Assembly (NCBI GenBank): GCA_038120515.1 | Contig: JAYOLW010000012.1 | Coordinates: 1 to 47,494 of the forward strand | Direction: 5' to 3' | Origin: JADHOX01 sp038120515 | Lineage (GTDB): Bacteria; Pseudomonadota; Alphaproteobacteria; Rickettsiales; JABIRX01 | DNA length: 47,494 bases | Shown: one piece after another, positions 8,967 to 18,115 of the stretch | How the letters are laid out: each line of letters begins with the position of its first letter | How positions within the stretch are numbered: the first letter of the stretch is position 1 | The notes under the pieces: generated by a model | Database searches by the model: none | What the model was told of the DNA's origin: nothing | The model's input: only the letters and a program-made list of their open reading frames with translations | Translations under genes and position numbers: made by a program

Positions 8967-9702
8967 TAATCAAGGACACTCACCCTTAGAACAATTTGTA
9001 ATCGAACCGATTTTTGATATTGTCATCGCTGGTTATAATTTGCATATAACCAATTCATCATTAATTATGATATTGGTTTCAATTTTTGCATCACTTGTTT
9101 TTTTAACAGCCACAAGAAAAATCGCTATTATCCCCTCTAGATTTCAAACACTAGCGGAATCAACATTTGAATTTGTTGAGTCAATGCTTATCAGCAATAC
9201 TGGTGAAGAAGGCAGAAAATTCTTTCCTTTAATTTTTAGCATTTTTGTTTTTGTCTTATTTTCTAATCTGGCTGGAATGCTTCCATACAGCTTTACCACA
9301 ACATCACATATTACTGTAACATTTGCATTAGCTGCTATGCTTTTTGTAATTATTGTTATTGCAGCATTTTTAAAGCATGGGCTTAAGTTCTTATCTATAT
9401 TTATGCCTTCTGGCGCACCATTGTGGATGGCTCCACTACTTATTGTTATTGAATTATTTGCATATTTAATCAGACCATTTTCACTTTCAATAAGACTAGC
9501 TGCTAACATGACAGCTGGCCACACTATGCTAAAAGTAATTGCAAGCTTCGTGATTTCACTTGGTTTTGTAGGTGGATGGTTCCCACTATTATTTTTAACT
9601 CTTTTAACTGGGTTTGAGATATTTGTTGCTATACTGCAAGCATATATTTTTACAATGCTTGCATGTGTTTATCTTAATGACGCCGTTCATTTGGCGCATT
9701 AA
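8959..9702 (+). CDS. atpB: ATP synthase F0 subunit a
   Basis: The protein has 247 residues and five to six hydrophobic helices. The essential proton-channel arginine is R179 in SIRLAANMTAGH, and an N-terminal PLEQFVIEPIF segment is typical of alphaproteobacterial subunit a. It forms the two half-channels next to the c ring in the inner membrane. It overlaps atpI and is followed by atpE after 41 bases. Confidence 0.98.
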   Translation: MADNQGHSPLEQFVIEPIFDIVIAGYNLHITNSSLIMILVSIFASLVFLTATRKIAIIPSRFQTLAESTFEFVESMLISNTGEEGRKFFPLIFSIFVFVLFSNLAGMLPYSFTTTSHITVTFALAAMLFVIIVIAAFLKHGLKFLSIFMPSGAPLWMAPLLIVIELFAYLIRPFSLSIRLAANMTAGHTMLKVIASFVISLGFVGGWFPLLFLTLLTGFEIFVAILQAYIFTMLACVYLNDAVHLAH

Positions 9703-9743
9703 GTTTTTATTAATTTTTAACTTTTAACTTTTTTGAGGTAAGA

Positions 9744-9968
9744 ATGGAATTAGAAGCTTTAAAATTTATCGGTATTGGTTTAACTGCATTTGGATTTTTA
9801 GGTGCAGCACTTGGACTTGGAAACATCTTTGCTAGCGCAATTGAAAGCATAGCAAGAAACCCATCCTCTGAACCAAAACTATCTAAATATATATTTATTG
9901 GTGCTGGATTTGCTGAATCAATGGGTCTATTCTCACTAGTAACAATTTTAATCTTATTATTTACATAA
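9744..9968 (+). CDS. atpE: ATP synthase F0 subunit c
   Basis: The 74-residue hairpin of two membrane helices has the glycine-rich packing motif GAALGLGNIF in helix 1, the polar loop RNPSSEPK, and proton-carrying carboxylate E58 in helix 2 (GAGFAESMG). The helix 2 motif lacks an obvious Na+-binding pattern, so proton coupling is expected. A GAGG ribosome binding site lies just upstream of the ATG, fitting the high stoichiometry of subunit c. Confidence 0.98.
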   Translation: MELEALKFIGIGLTAFGFLGAALGLGNIFASAIESIARNPSSEPKLSKYIFIGAGFAESMGLFSLVTILILLFT

Positions 9969-9975
9969 TAAAACA

Positions 9976-10461
9976 ATGCCTCAACTCGATTTTTTAACAC
10001 ACCCATTTGCTTCACAATTATTTTGGTTATTTTTAAGCTTTGGATTCTTATACATTATTTTTTCGAAATCTGTATTGCCGAGAATTACTAATATCAAAAC
10101 AAGAAGAAATGACGCTGTTAAATTATCACTTGATGAGGCAAACAGACTAAAGGAAGAAGCTTCAAATACAAACGAAGCTTCTGACAAAGCCTTAAAAGAC
10201 GCCAAAGCAAAAGCTGAGTCAATGATAAACAAAGCTTTATCAAATATAAAAAAACTTGAAGAAGACGCCTTCAATAGGCTTAATTTAAAATTAGAAGAAG
10301 AAAAGAAATCATTACTTAATGATATCGAAACATATAAAAAGACGCTATCTAAAGAATCATCTAACATCACAAATGATCTAGTAGATTATATATTAAAGAA
10401 TAATTTTAACCTTGAGATAAAAGCTCAGGAAATATCTAACATAACCAAGGCAATAAAATGA
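9976..10461 (+). CDS. atpF': ATP synthase F0 subunit b'
   Basis: The 161-residue protein has one N-terminal membrane helix (about 14-30, FWLFLSFGFLYIIF) followed by a long charged coiled coil, the peripheral stalk design. Alphaproteobacteria carry two diverged copies, b' then b, and the order here (c, b', b) is the usual one. The C-terminal codons overlap the ATG of the next gene (ATGA). The F1 genes atpHAGDC are not present, as expected because they sit in a second cluster in this class. Confidence 0.93.
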   Translation: MPQLDFLTHPFASQLFWLFLSFGFLYIIFSKSVLPRITNIKTRRNDAVKLSLDEANRLKEEASNTNEASDKALKDAKAKAESMINKALSNIKKLEEDAFNRLNLKLEEEKKSLLNDIETYKKTLSKESSNITNDLVDYILKNNFNLEIKAQEISNITKAIK

Positions 10462-10940
10462 TATCATTTAACGAAACATTTTGGGTTGCAATAGCTTTTT
10501 TACTATTTGTAGCTTTCATATACAAAATTATCAAAAATCTCGTTTTATCTGGTTTAGATAACAAAATACAAGAAATCAAAGACAGCCTTTCCAAAGCAGA
10601 ACAACTTAAAGAAGAAGCAAACAAATTGTTGTCTGAAATAAAAAATAAGGAAGCTAAGTTGGCTGATGATGCTAAAAAGATTATCGAATATGCCAAAAAC
10701 AAGATATCAAAATTAGAATCTGATTCTAGCAAAAATATTGAAAAAGAGACTACTATTAGAACTAACTTGCTACACAATACAGCACAATTAGAAAAAGATA
10801 ATTTTTTAAGAGAATCTACACAAAGCATTGTTGACAACGCTTTCAAAGCGATAGAGGAAATCCTAAAAAAACAAGATAATAAATTTTATAAAAATTTTAC
10901 TGATCAATCCATTGATGAGTTAAAACAGAAAAACTTTTAG
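10458..10940 (+). CDS. atpF: ATP synthase F0 subunit b
   Basis: The 160-residue protein has an N-terminal membrane helix (about 7-26, FWVAIAFLLFVAFIYK) and a Lys/Glu-rich coiled coil for the stator stalk. It overlaps atpF' by four bases. It is the last gene of the F0 cluster; rplU follows after 79 bases behind its own promoter. Confidence 0.93.
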   Translation: MISFNETFWVAIAFLLFVAFIYKIIKNLVLSGLDNKIQEIKDSLSKAEQLKEEANKLLSEIKNKEAKLADDAKKIIEYAKNKISKLESDSSKNIEKETTIRTNLLHNTAQLEKDNFLRESTQSIVDNAFKAIEEILKKQDNKFYKNFTDQSIDELKQKNF

Positions 10941-10966
10941 AATTAAAATCTTATAATTAAAATTTG

Positions 10967-10995
10967 TTGACAGATTGGCATTTTACCACTATCAA
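10967..10995 (+). promoter_or_regulatory. Promoter of rplU-rpmA
   Basis: A consensus TTGACA (10967-10972), a 17-base spacer and TATCAA (10990-10995) precede the rplU ATG by about 25 bases. Confidence 0.65.
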
Positions 10996-11019
10996 CTACA
11001 ACTCTTTTTTTCATAAATT

Positions 11020-11331
11020 ATGTACGCAATATTAAACATAAAAGGAAAACAATATAAAGTTACAGAGAATCAAAAGATTTTAACTGATAAGTTATCTGAT
11101 GAAGCTAGTAGCAAAATCAAATTTGAAGATGTATTGTTTTTTGAAAACGATAAGGAAACTCTTGTTGGAACACCTAATGTAGCTGGAGCATCTGTTGAGG
11201 CTGAAGTTATAGAGCATATAAAAGATAAAAAAGTAATTATTTTCAAAAAGAAAAAAAGACATAATTACAGAAGAAAAAATGGTCATAGACAGGACCGTAC
11301 ATTATTAAAAATTTTAGCAATCAAAAAATAG
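11020..11331 (+). CDS. rplU: 50S ribosomal protein L21
   Basis: The 103-residue protein starts MYAILNIKGKQYKV and ends with the conserved basic FKKKKRHNYRRKNGHRQ motif that binds 23S rRNA. It is paired with rpmA seven bases downstream, the near-universal rplU-rpmA order. Confidence 0.98.
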   Translation: MYAILNIKGKQYKVTENQKILTDKLSDEASSKIKFEDVLFFENDKETLVGTPNVAGASVEAEVIEHIKDKKVIIFKKKKRHNYRRKNGHRQDRTLLKILAIKK

Positions 11332-11338
11332 GTTATCC

Positions 11339-11593
11339 ATGGCTCATAAGAAAGCTGGAGGTAGTTCCAGAAACGGTAGAGATTCGGCAGGTAGAAGATT
11401 AGGTGTTAAACTTTACGCTGGTCAAGCAATTAAACCAGGTCAAATTATCATTAGACAAAGAGGAACCAAATTTTATCCTGGGAACAATGTAGGCATGGGA
11501 AGAGATCATACTTTATATGCATTGTCTGAAGGCGTAGTAGCGTTCAAGAAATCAAGAAACAAAACATTTGCAGAAGTGACAACAATCCAATAA
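11339..11593 (+). CDS. rpmA: 50S ribosomal protein L27
   Basis: The 84-residue protein begins MAHKKAGGSSRNGRDS, the N-terminus that reaches towards the peptidyl transferase centre. There is no Firmicutes-type cleaved leader. RQRGTKFYPGNNVGMGRDHTLY is the family signature (partly quoted). It shares the rplU transcript, and dapB follows closely. Confidence 0.98.
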   Translation: MAHKKAGGSSRNGRDSAGRRLGVKLYAGQAIKPGQIIIRQRGTKFYPGNNVGMGRDHTLYALSEGVVAFKKSRNKTFAEVTTIQ

Positions 11594-11635
11594 TTGTTGG
11601 ATATTCATTTTTATAAATCATTTTATACTTTTTTG

Positions 11636-12439
11636 ATGAGAATTGGAGTTATAGGACTTACAGGCAGAATGGGCAAAGCTCTTATTGAATCTTCTATAAA
11701 CTTTAATAATTTAGATATAGGTTTTGCTTTTTATCGCAATGATGCATCAAAGAAAAAAATAAAATCTTTAAACAATATATTTGGTACAAAAATTTTACCA
11801 ATAAATGATATTGATAAATTCACAGAATCATCTGATTTTGTAATTGACTTCTCAGCACCTGATATATCCCTACTAGCTTTAAAATCTGCCTGCAAACATA
11901 ACAAAATATTTATCTCAGGAACAACAGGTTTTTCAGAATCACAATTCAATGAATTCACTCAAATTGCAAAAACTGGTGTTACCTTATGGGCATCTAATAT
12001 GAGCATAGGTGTAAACACTCTTAATATTTTAGTAGATCAAGCATCAAAAATTCTTAAAAATTACGATACTGAAATCCTAGAAATGCACCACAGAAACAAA
12101 AAAGACTCTCCTTCTGGTACCGCATTAACTTTAGGAAAAACTATTGCAGAAGCTAAAAATATTAATTTTGAGCATTTTGCAAAGAAATCACGTGAAGGAT
12201 TATCAGATCATGTTAGACCAGAAAATGAAATTGGCTTTGCAACACTTAGGGGTGGATCTGTTATTGGAGACCATAGCGTTATTTTCGCTGGTCAGAATGA
12301 CAATATAACATTATCGCATCATGCTCAAAATCGTTCAATTTTTGCATCTGGTGCTATTGAAGCTGGTTTATGGTGTATTGGAAAAGAAAAGGGCTTATAC
12401 TCAATTACTGAGATGCTACAAAACAAACTAAATTTTTAA
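11636..12439 (+). CDS. dapB: 4-hydroxy-tetrahydrodipicolinate reductase
   Basis: Starting from the ATG at 11636 the protein has 267 residues and begins MRIGVIGLTGRMG, the expected NAD(P)-binding N-terminus. A longer frame from a TTG at 11594 adds a 14-residue hydrophobic leader with no homology, so I reject it. Further motifs are SGTTGFSESQ, the catalytic EMHHRNKKDSPSGTA segment and ATLRGGSVIGDHSV. DapB reduces HTPA in the diaminopimelate route, feeding lysine and peptidoglycan. It sits behind rpmA with 42 bases between them. Its stop shares TTAA with the stop of the convergent ThiF-like gene. Confidence 0.96.
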   Translation: MRIGVIGLTGRMGKALIESSINFNNLDIGFAFYRNDASKKKIKSLNNIFGTKILPINDIDKFTESSDFVIDFSAPDISLLALKSACKHNKIFISGTTGFSESQFNEFTQIAKTGVTLWASNMSIGVNTLNILVDQASKILKNYDTEILEMHHRNKKDSPSGTALTLGKTIAEAKNINFEHFAKKSREGLSDHVRPENEIGFATLRGGSVIGDHSVIFAGQNDNITLSHHAQNRSIFASGAIEAGLWCIGKEKGLYSITEMLQNKLNF

Positions 12440-13170
12440 ATATTACAAATTTTACAATTTTTTCTTTTTGGAATTTGTATTGTTTTATATCTATTATTAA
12501 GACAATTATAATATATAAGATTTCCAGCTATTGAGTTTTCTGGACATACTATTTCTTTTATTGCCTCTACCGCCATCATTGTCCCAATCACACCAACAAA
12601 AGGGGCAAGAACTCCCTGGTTAGAGCAGGATCTTTCTGAAGGCATCATATTGAAATCATGAAAACAAGCAAAGCATGGCTTTTCTGAATCGACACCAGAT
12701 TTGTAAACAGAAAGGTAACCTTGCATTTTAATTGCAGATCCAGATATCAAACTTTTTTTATTACTATGACAATATTTATTTAACAAAAAACGTGTTTTAA
12801 AATTATCAGAAGCATCAATAATTAATTCAGATTGATCCAATATCTTATCTATATTTATATCAGTTAATCTTTGGTATAATTTTTCAACTATAATATTAGC
12901 ATTAATAGATTTGGCATAATTTCCAGCAACATCAACTTTTGCATTATCAATATCTGAATAATTATATATCAATTGACGATTTAAATTACTTTCCTCAACA
13001 ATATCATCATCAATCAGAGTCAAACGACCAATACCAGATGAAACTAAATATTGAATTATTGGCGACCCTAAACCACCTAAACCAATAATAGCAATTTTAC
13101 TTAACTTTATTTTCTCTTGCCCTCTACTACCGATCGCATTAAGATTTACATGACTTAAATATTTTTTCAC
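12436..13170 (-). CDS. ThiF/MoeB/HesA-family adenylyltransferase (E1-like)
   Basis: The 244-residue protein has the ATP-binding IIGLGGLGSPIIQ loop (28-40), DDDIVEESNLNRQ, DNFKTRFLLN, and a CSNQGVLAPFVGVIG segment. Two cysteine pairs (CFAC and CKIC) bind zinc in this family. Such enzymes adenylate the C-terminal Gly-Gly of ThiS or MoaD for sulfur transfer. Neither partner is in this window, so ThiF and MoeB cannot be separated. The start is a GTG at 13170, which removes only a few residues compared with relatives. Only 10 bases separate it from the divergent yaaA start. Confidence 0.88.
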   Translation of the reverse strand: MKKYLSHVNLNAIGSRGQEKIKLSKIAIIGLGGLGSPIIQYLVSSGIGRLTLIDDDIVEESNLNRQLIYNYSDIDNAKVDVAGNYAKSINANIIVEKLYQRLTDINIDKILDQSELIIDASDNFKTRFLLNKYCHSNKKSLISGSAIKMQGYLSVYKSGVDSEKPCFACFHDFNMMPSERSCSNQGVLAPFVGVIGTMMAVEAIKEIVCPENSIAGNLIYYNCLNNRYKTIQIPKRKNCKICNI

Positions 13171-13180
13171 AATTTTTGAT

Positions 13181-13957
13181 ATGATTACAGTTATTTCACC
13201 AGCTAAGAAACTTAATACTAATTGTCACTTTAGTAAAGACGCTATTTCTCAGCCTGATTTTTTATCAAAATCAATTGAGCTAAATCAAATATTAAGAATG
13301 AAGCAAAAAACTGACCTTATGAAACTAATGAAAATTAGTGATAAAATTGCTGAGCTAAATTATCAAAGGAATATAGATTTTAAAACAGATCATAATATTG
13401 GAAATTCATATCCAGCAGCGAAAATTTTCGATGGCGAGGTTTATCAAGGCCTAGATTTCGATAATTTAAATCATCAAGAACAAAATTATGCTCAATCGCA
13501 TCTTCGAATCTTATCGGGTTTTTATGGCATTTTAAAACCTTTTGATTTAGTTCAACCATATAGATTAGAAATGGGGACAAAGCTAGCAAATAGCAAAGGT
13601 AAAAACCTGTATGATTTTTGGCAACAAGAAGTAACAGAAAAGCTTAATCAAGAACTTGCTAAACAAAATCAAAATATAATTATTAATCTTGCATCAAACG
13701 AATATTCTAAAGTAATAAATAAAAAATTGTTAAATTGCAAATTTGTCACAATTAATTTTAAGGATAATATAAATGATAAATTAAAAACCATTATGATGTA
13801 TGCAAAGCACGCAAGAGGTGCAATGGCAAATGCAATTATAAAAAATAAAATTGACAATATTGAATTATTGAAACAGTTAGATATAAATAATTATAGATAT
13901 TCTAAAGATCACTCATCGAATGATTTAGAATTAGTTTATATAAGAAATTCAAATTAG
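13181..13957 (+). CDS. yaaA: Peroxide stress protein YaaA (UPF0246/DUF328)
   Basis: The 258-residue protein starts MITVISPAKKLN, the signature of the YaaA family, and carries FDGEVYQGLD, LRILSGFYGILKP and AKHARGAMA, all family landmarks. E. coli YaaA limits free iron and DNA damage under peroxide stress and has a DNA-binding fold. The ATG start is fixed by the N-terminal homology. No Shine-Dalgarno is visible. Its promoter must overlap the coding sequence of the divergent ThiF-like gene. Confidence 0.93.
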   Translation: MITVISPAKKLNTNCHFSKDAISQPDFLSKSIELNQILRMKQKTDLMKLMKISDKIAELNYQRNIDFKTDHNIGNSYPAAKIFDGEVYQGLDFDNLNHQEQNYAQSHLRILSGFYGILKPFDLVQPYRLEMGTKLANSKGKNLYDFWQQEVTEKLNQELAKQNQNIIINLASNEYSKVINKKLLNCKFVTINFKDNINDKLKTIMMYAKHARGAMANAIIKNKIDNIELLKQLDINNYRYSKDHSSNDLELVYIRNSN

Positions 13958-13966
13958 TAAAAGCTC

Positions 13967-14824
13967 ATGAATAATAGAGAAACAACAATTTTTAATATAT
14001 TGCTTTCATTTTTAATTCTAACAATTTTAGCCATATATATTATTATAACCAAAACTACTCCAGCAAGAGCTCCTATTGCAAAAGTTAACAATATAATGAT
14101 TTATAGTGATGATTTAAAACTATATCTATATTCTATATTTGGTAACAATTTTAACAATACCATTTCAAACATTCCAGACGATCAACTAGAAGATATTATT
14201 CGTGAATATATGATAGATTACAATATTTTAAAGGATGCTAAAAAACATCATACTGAAGACAATTCAGAACTAAAAAAAATTATTCATGCAAATTATAACA
14301 AATTAGTGAAAGATTTTTATCTAGATGAAATATCTGAAAAACTGGTAAATGAAGATTTAATTAACCTTGAATATGTTAAAATTAAAGATGAATATTTAAA
14401 TGGTAATAATGCTAAATACGAGTATAAGATTAAACATATTTTAGTATCAAGCAAAACAAAAGCACAAAATATTTATAATGATTTAGATAATATCTATTTT
14501 GAAAATGCTGCACAAATATACTCATTAGATAAATCATCAGGTAAAAATGGTGGAGACCTAGGCTATTTAAGAACTGGCACTATGGTATCAGAATTTGAAG
14601 ATATAATTCCAAATCTTAAAGTAGGAGAAGTATCTCAACCCTTCAAAACAGATTTTGGTTGGCATTTGATAAAACTTGATCGCAAAAAAATAATACCAGC
14701 CCCACCTTTATCTGAATTAAGACAAGACATTATTAATGAACTTAAAGCTGAAGCAATAAACAATTATATTGGTAATATTAACGAATCACTTAATATAAAA
14801 ATTGTTAGAAAAGAAAATATTTAA
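13967..14824 (+). CDS. Parvulin-type peptidyl-prolyl isomerase (PpiC/SurA-like)
   Basis: The 285-residue protein has an N-terminal membrane anchor or signal (about 9-28), a SurA-like helical region (40-140) and a rotamase domain at about 152-240. The rotamase domain has KIKHILVSSK, SGKNGGDLGYL and FGWHLIKLD. It probably folds exported or outer-membrane proteins in the periplasm. The gene follows yaaA by nine bases, and its stop abuts the stop of convergent infC with no gap. Confidence 0.9.
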   Translation: MNNRETTIFNILLSFLILTILAIYIIITKTTPARAPIAKVNNIMIYSDDLKLYLYSIFGNNFNNTISNIPDDQLEDIIREYMIDYNILKDAKKHHTEDNSELKKIIHANYNKLVKDFYLDEISEKLVNEDLINLEYVKIKDEYLNGNNAKYEYKIKHILVSSKTKAQNIYNDLDNIYFENAAQIYSLDKSSGKNGGDLGYLRTGTMVSEFEDIIPNLKVGEVSQPFKTDFGWHLIKLDRKKIIPAPPLSELRQDIINELKAEAINNYIGNINESLNIKIVRKENI

Positions 14825-15343
14825 TTAAGAATTTATTGGTGCTAGAATCATAAGCATTTGCCTTGATTCTAACCTTGGATTAGTTTCTATTTTACTTTTT
14901 CCTTCAGTAGAAACTACAATATTTTTCATAATTGATAAAGCTATATCTTGTTTAGCAATTTCTCGACCTCTAAACCTCATAGATATTTTAACTTTATCAC
15001 CCTTCTCTAAAAATTGAATTATCTTACGAAGTTTAATTTGATAATCATGATCAGAAATATTTGGTCTGATTTTAATCTCTTTAATTTCTATAGTTTTTTG
15101 TTTCTTCTTTGCTTCATGAGCGCGTTTCTGCATTTCATATTTATATTTACCGAAATCTAAAATTTTACAAACAGGAGGCTCAGCATTTGGAGATATTTCA
15201 ACCAAGTCTAAATTTACCTCTCTTGCTTTATATAACGCTTCTTGAATAGGAACAACTCCCAACATCTCTCCATCATTACTAACCAATCTAACATTTTGTG
15301 CTGTGATCTCTCTGTTAGATCGTGGTAATTTTGATTTGCTCAT
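14825..15343 (-). CDS. infC: Translation initiation factor IF-3
   Basis: The 172-residue protein has both IF-3 domains: an N-terminal domain with NREITAQNVRLVSNDGE and KYKYEMQKRAHEAKKKQK linker, and a C-terminal domain with EIKIRPNISDHDYQ and RFRGREIA. The start is ATG here, not the rare AUU used for autoregulation in E. coli. It follows thrS by 22 bases, the classic thrS-infC linkage. rpmI and rplT do not follow: the next genes are on the other strand. Confidence 0.98.
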   Translation of the reverse strand: MSKSKLPRSNREITAQNVRLVSNDGEMLGVVPIQEALYKAREVNLDLVEISPNAEPPVCKILDFGKYKYEMQKRAHEAKKKQKTIEIKEIKIRPNISDHDYQIKLRKIIQFLEKGDKVKISMRFRGREIAKQDIALSIMKNIVVSTEGKSKIETNPRLESRQMLMILAPINS

Positions 15344-15365
15344 AAAAAAGAAAAAATTTAAATAA

Positions 15366-17261
15366 TTATTTGTTTATATTAGCTAAAACATCATCAATAG
15401 CAAGAGTTTCTTGGGAATCGCTACCAAATCTTCTAAGATTTACAGTTTTATCCTTTTGCTCTTGTTCACCAATAATAAATAAATAAGGAATTTTTCTATT
15501 AGAATACTTCCTAATTTTATAGCTAATTTTATCTGAAGTAAGATCCTTAATTACTCTTACACCATTTGCCTTTAAAAGCTCATAGACTGAATTTGCATAT
15601 TCATCTACCTTGTTGGTGATATTGATAATTGCTACCTGTTCTGGAGCAAGCCAATATGGAAATGCACCACCATATTGCTCAATTAATATCCCAATGAATC
15701 TTTCAAAAGAACCTAATATCGCACGATGAAGCATCACTGGCCTTTTATGATTACCAGTTTCTGAAATATAGCTAGCATCCAGTCTCTCTGGCAGAACAAA
15801 ATCAACTTGCAATGTACCACATTGCCAATCACGGCCAAGAACATCAGTTAAAACAAATTCGATTTTAGGGCCATAGAAAGCTCCTTCACCAGGATTTAAC
15901 TCATATTGTAAACCAATTTGATCAATTGCTGATTTAAGAGAATTTTCAGCCTTATCCCAAACATCATCAGACCCAGCTCTAGTATCTGGCCTATCAGAAA
16001 ATTTAATTTTTACTTTCTCAAAACCAAATTGTTTATAAACTTCAAGCACCAACTCAGTAAATGATTTTGTTTCTGATAATATCTGATCTTCGGTACAGAA
16101 AATATGAGCATCATCTTGAACGAATGATCTAACTCGCATTATTCCATGTAACGATCCAGATGATTCATTTCTATGACAACAACCAAACTCAGCCATACGA
16201 AGCGGAAGATCCCTATAGCTTCTGATTTTTTGATTAAATATCTGAACATGAGCCGGACAATTCATTGGTTTAATAGCTAACGTTTTATCTTCAGACTCAA
16301 CAGTAAACATATTCTCTCGGAACTTATCCCAATGACCAGATTTCTCCCACAATACCCTATCAATAATTAATGGGGTTTTTACTTGAAAATAATCATTTTC
16401 GTCAAGTTTTGCAGCAATGAAATTTTCAATTACCTTATAAAGGATTGCGCCATTCTTATGCCAGAACACAGAGCCAGCAGCTTCTTCCTGAACATGGAAC
16501 AAATCAAGCTCAGTACCTAGTTTTCTATGGTCTCGTTTACCAGCCTCTTCCAAATTATGTAAATATAAATCTAATTGCTCTTGTGTTGCCCAAGCAGTTC
16601 CATAAATTCTTTGCAGCATTTCATTGTTGCTATTACCACGCCAATATGCACCAGAAACTTTAGTAAGCTTAAAATACTTACAACTACCTGTTGATCTTGC
16701 ATGAGGCCCACGGCACAAATCAACAAAATCACCTTGACGATAAAGAGAAATTTGCTCACCTTTTGGTATATCAGAAATGATTTCAGCCTTATAATTTTCA
16801 CCAATTGATTTAAAAAACTCAATCGCCTTATCACGATCCCATACCTCACGTATAATAGGGATGTTTTGTTTGGCCAAAAAATGCATTTTTTTCTCAATGA
16901 CAACTAAATCATCTTCAGCAAAAGGCTTCTCTTTTGCAAAATCATAATAAAAACCATTTTCAATTGCTGGACCAATGGTAACCTGTACCTCTGGATAAAG
17001 TTCTTTAACAGCCTGTGCGAGCAAATGCGCTGTATCATGACGCAGAAACTCAAGAGCTTCTTCAGAATCAATAGTAACAAGCTCTAATTGACTTGAGTCG
17101 TTAATAGGTTGATTTAAATCAATATATTCACCATTTAGTTTTGCGACAAAAGAAGCTTTTGCTAAAGATTTACTTATTGATTTGGCTATATCAAAAGCAG
17201 ATATACCAGAATCAAATTCTTTAGAAGAACCATCTAAAAATGTTACTTGAACTTTATTCAT
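15366..17261 (-). CDS. thrS: Threonyl-tRNA synthetase
   Basis: The 631-residue class II synthetase has an N-terminal TGS domain (1-62) and the editing domain with HDTAHLLAQAV and CRGPHARSTG zinc/editing motifs. The catalytic core has MNCPAHVQIF, RVRSFVQDDAHIFC and CGTLQVDFVLPERL, followed by the anticodon-binding domain. All canonical regions are present. Transcription proceeds into infC. The 71-base divergent gap to tatD is too short for an elaborate leader regulator. Confidence 0.98.
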   Translation of the reverse strand: MNKVQVTFLDGSSKEFDSGISAFDIAKSISKSLAKASFVAKLNGEYIDLNQPINDSSQLELVTIDSEEALEFLRHDTAHLLAQAVKELYPEVQVTIGPAIENGFYYDFAKEKPFAEDDLVVIEKKMHFLAKQNIPIIREVWDRDKAIEFFKSIGENYKAEIISDIPKGEQISLYRQGDFVDLCRGPHARSTGSCKYFKLTKVSGAYWRGNSNNEMLQRIYGTAWATQEQLDLYLHNLEEAGKRDHRKLGTELDLFHVQEEAAGSVFWHKNGAILYKVIENFIAAKLDENDYFQVKTPLIIDRVLWEKSGHWDKFRENMFTVESEDKTLAIKPMNCPAHVQIFNQKIRSYRDLPLRMAEFGCCHRNESSGSLHGIMRVRSFVQDDAHIFCTEDQILSETKSFTELVLEVYKQFGFEKVKIKFSDRPDTRAGSDDVWDKAENSLKSAIDQIGLQYELNPGEGAFYGPKIEFVLTDVLGRDWQCGTLQVDFVLPERLDASYISETGNHKRPVMLHRAILGSFERFIGILIEQYGGAFPYWLAPEQVAIINITNKVDEYANSVYELLKANGVRVIKDLTSDKISYKIRKYSNRKIPYLFIIGEQEQKDKTVNLRRFGSDSQETLAIDDVLANINK

Positions 17262-17332
17262 GACAATTTTGCTATTAAAAAATTTTTTTACTGATAAACC
17301 CTACACTATTAAATCAACAATAATCAATAGAA

Positions 17333-18109
17333 ATGTTAGTAGATTCGCACTGTCATCTCAATTTCCCCGAACTTCAAACTCAAATCACTAATATTTTAGT
17401 TAATGCTAATGATGCAGGCGTAAAACATTTTTTAACAGTTTGTACAAAATTAAATGAGTTTAATGATATTTTAAAACTTACTCAAGATCATCCCAACATA
17501 TCTTGCTCTGTAGGTATACATCCAAATGACGCTAAAACTTTTTCAAAGCAAGATATTAATTATATCAATGATGCTGTAAAAAACGATAAAGTTGTTGCAA
17601 TTGGTGAGACTGGGCTTGATTACTATTATGAAAACTCTGATAGAGAAAAACAAAAGGAAAGTTTTGAAGCACATATAAATATTGCCCAAACATCAAAGCT
17701 GCCTATTATTATTCATACCAGAGATGCAGAAGAAGATACAAAGAAAATTTTAAGTGAACAAATGCAAAACCAAGAATTTACTGGAGTTATGCATTGCTTT
17801 ACTTCAAGCTACGAACTTGCAAAAGCATCTCTTGATCTTGGTATGTATATATCAATTTCAGGAATTGTCACATTCAAAAATGCCGAAGATCTTAGGCAAA
17901 CCGTTAAAAAGATACCTTTAGACAGACTACTGATTGAAACTGACAGCCCTTATTTAGCTCCGGTTCCAAAAAGAGGCAAGACTAACGAACCTGCATATGT
18001 AAAATATGTTGCCGAATTCCTTGCAAATTATCTCGGTAAGGACTATGAGGAATTTTGTAACATAACAACAAATAATTTTTACAAATTATTTAATAAAATC
18101 AAATCTTAA
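17333..18109 (+). CDS. tatD: TatD-family metal-dependent deoxyribonuclease
   Basis: The 258-residue TIM-barrel hydrolase has metal ligands in VDSHCHLNF (5-13), the GETGLDYYYE segment, IIHTRDAEEDT, MHCFTSS and ETDSPYLAPVPKRG. TatD/YcfH proteins are Mg2+-dependent 3'-5' exonucleases implicated in DNA repair. In many Alphaproteobacteria the gene lies near metG or an MBL hydrolase; that context is absent here. Confidence 0.94.
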   Translation: MLVDSHCHLNFPELQTQITNILVNANDAGVKHFLTVCTKLNEFNDILKLTQDHPNISCSVGIHPNDAKTFSKQDINYINDAVKNDKVVAIGETGLDYYYENSDREKQKESFEAHINIAQTSKLPIIIHTRDAEEDTKKILSEQMQNQEFTGVMHCFTSSYELAKASLDLGMYISISGIVTFKNAEDLRQTVKKIPLDRLLIETDSPYLAPVPKRGKTNEPAYVKYVAEFLANYLGKDYEEFCNITTNNFYKLFNKIKS

Positions 18110-18115
18110 ACAAAA

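Noticed and set aside
9144..9524. Minus-strand frame of 126 codons
   Set aside because: It is the antisense shadow of atpB, whose sequence is strongly conserved.
11594..11635. TTG-started 14-residue extension of DapB
   Set aside because: The ATG at 11636 gives the canonical NAD-binding N-terminus; the extension is hydrophobic without homology.
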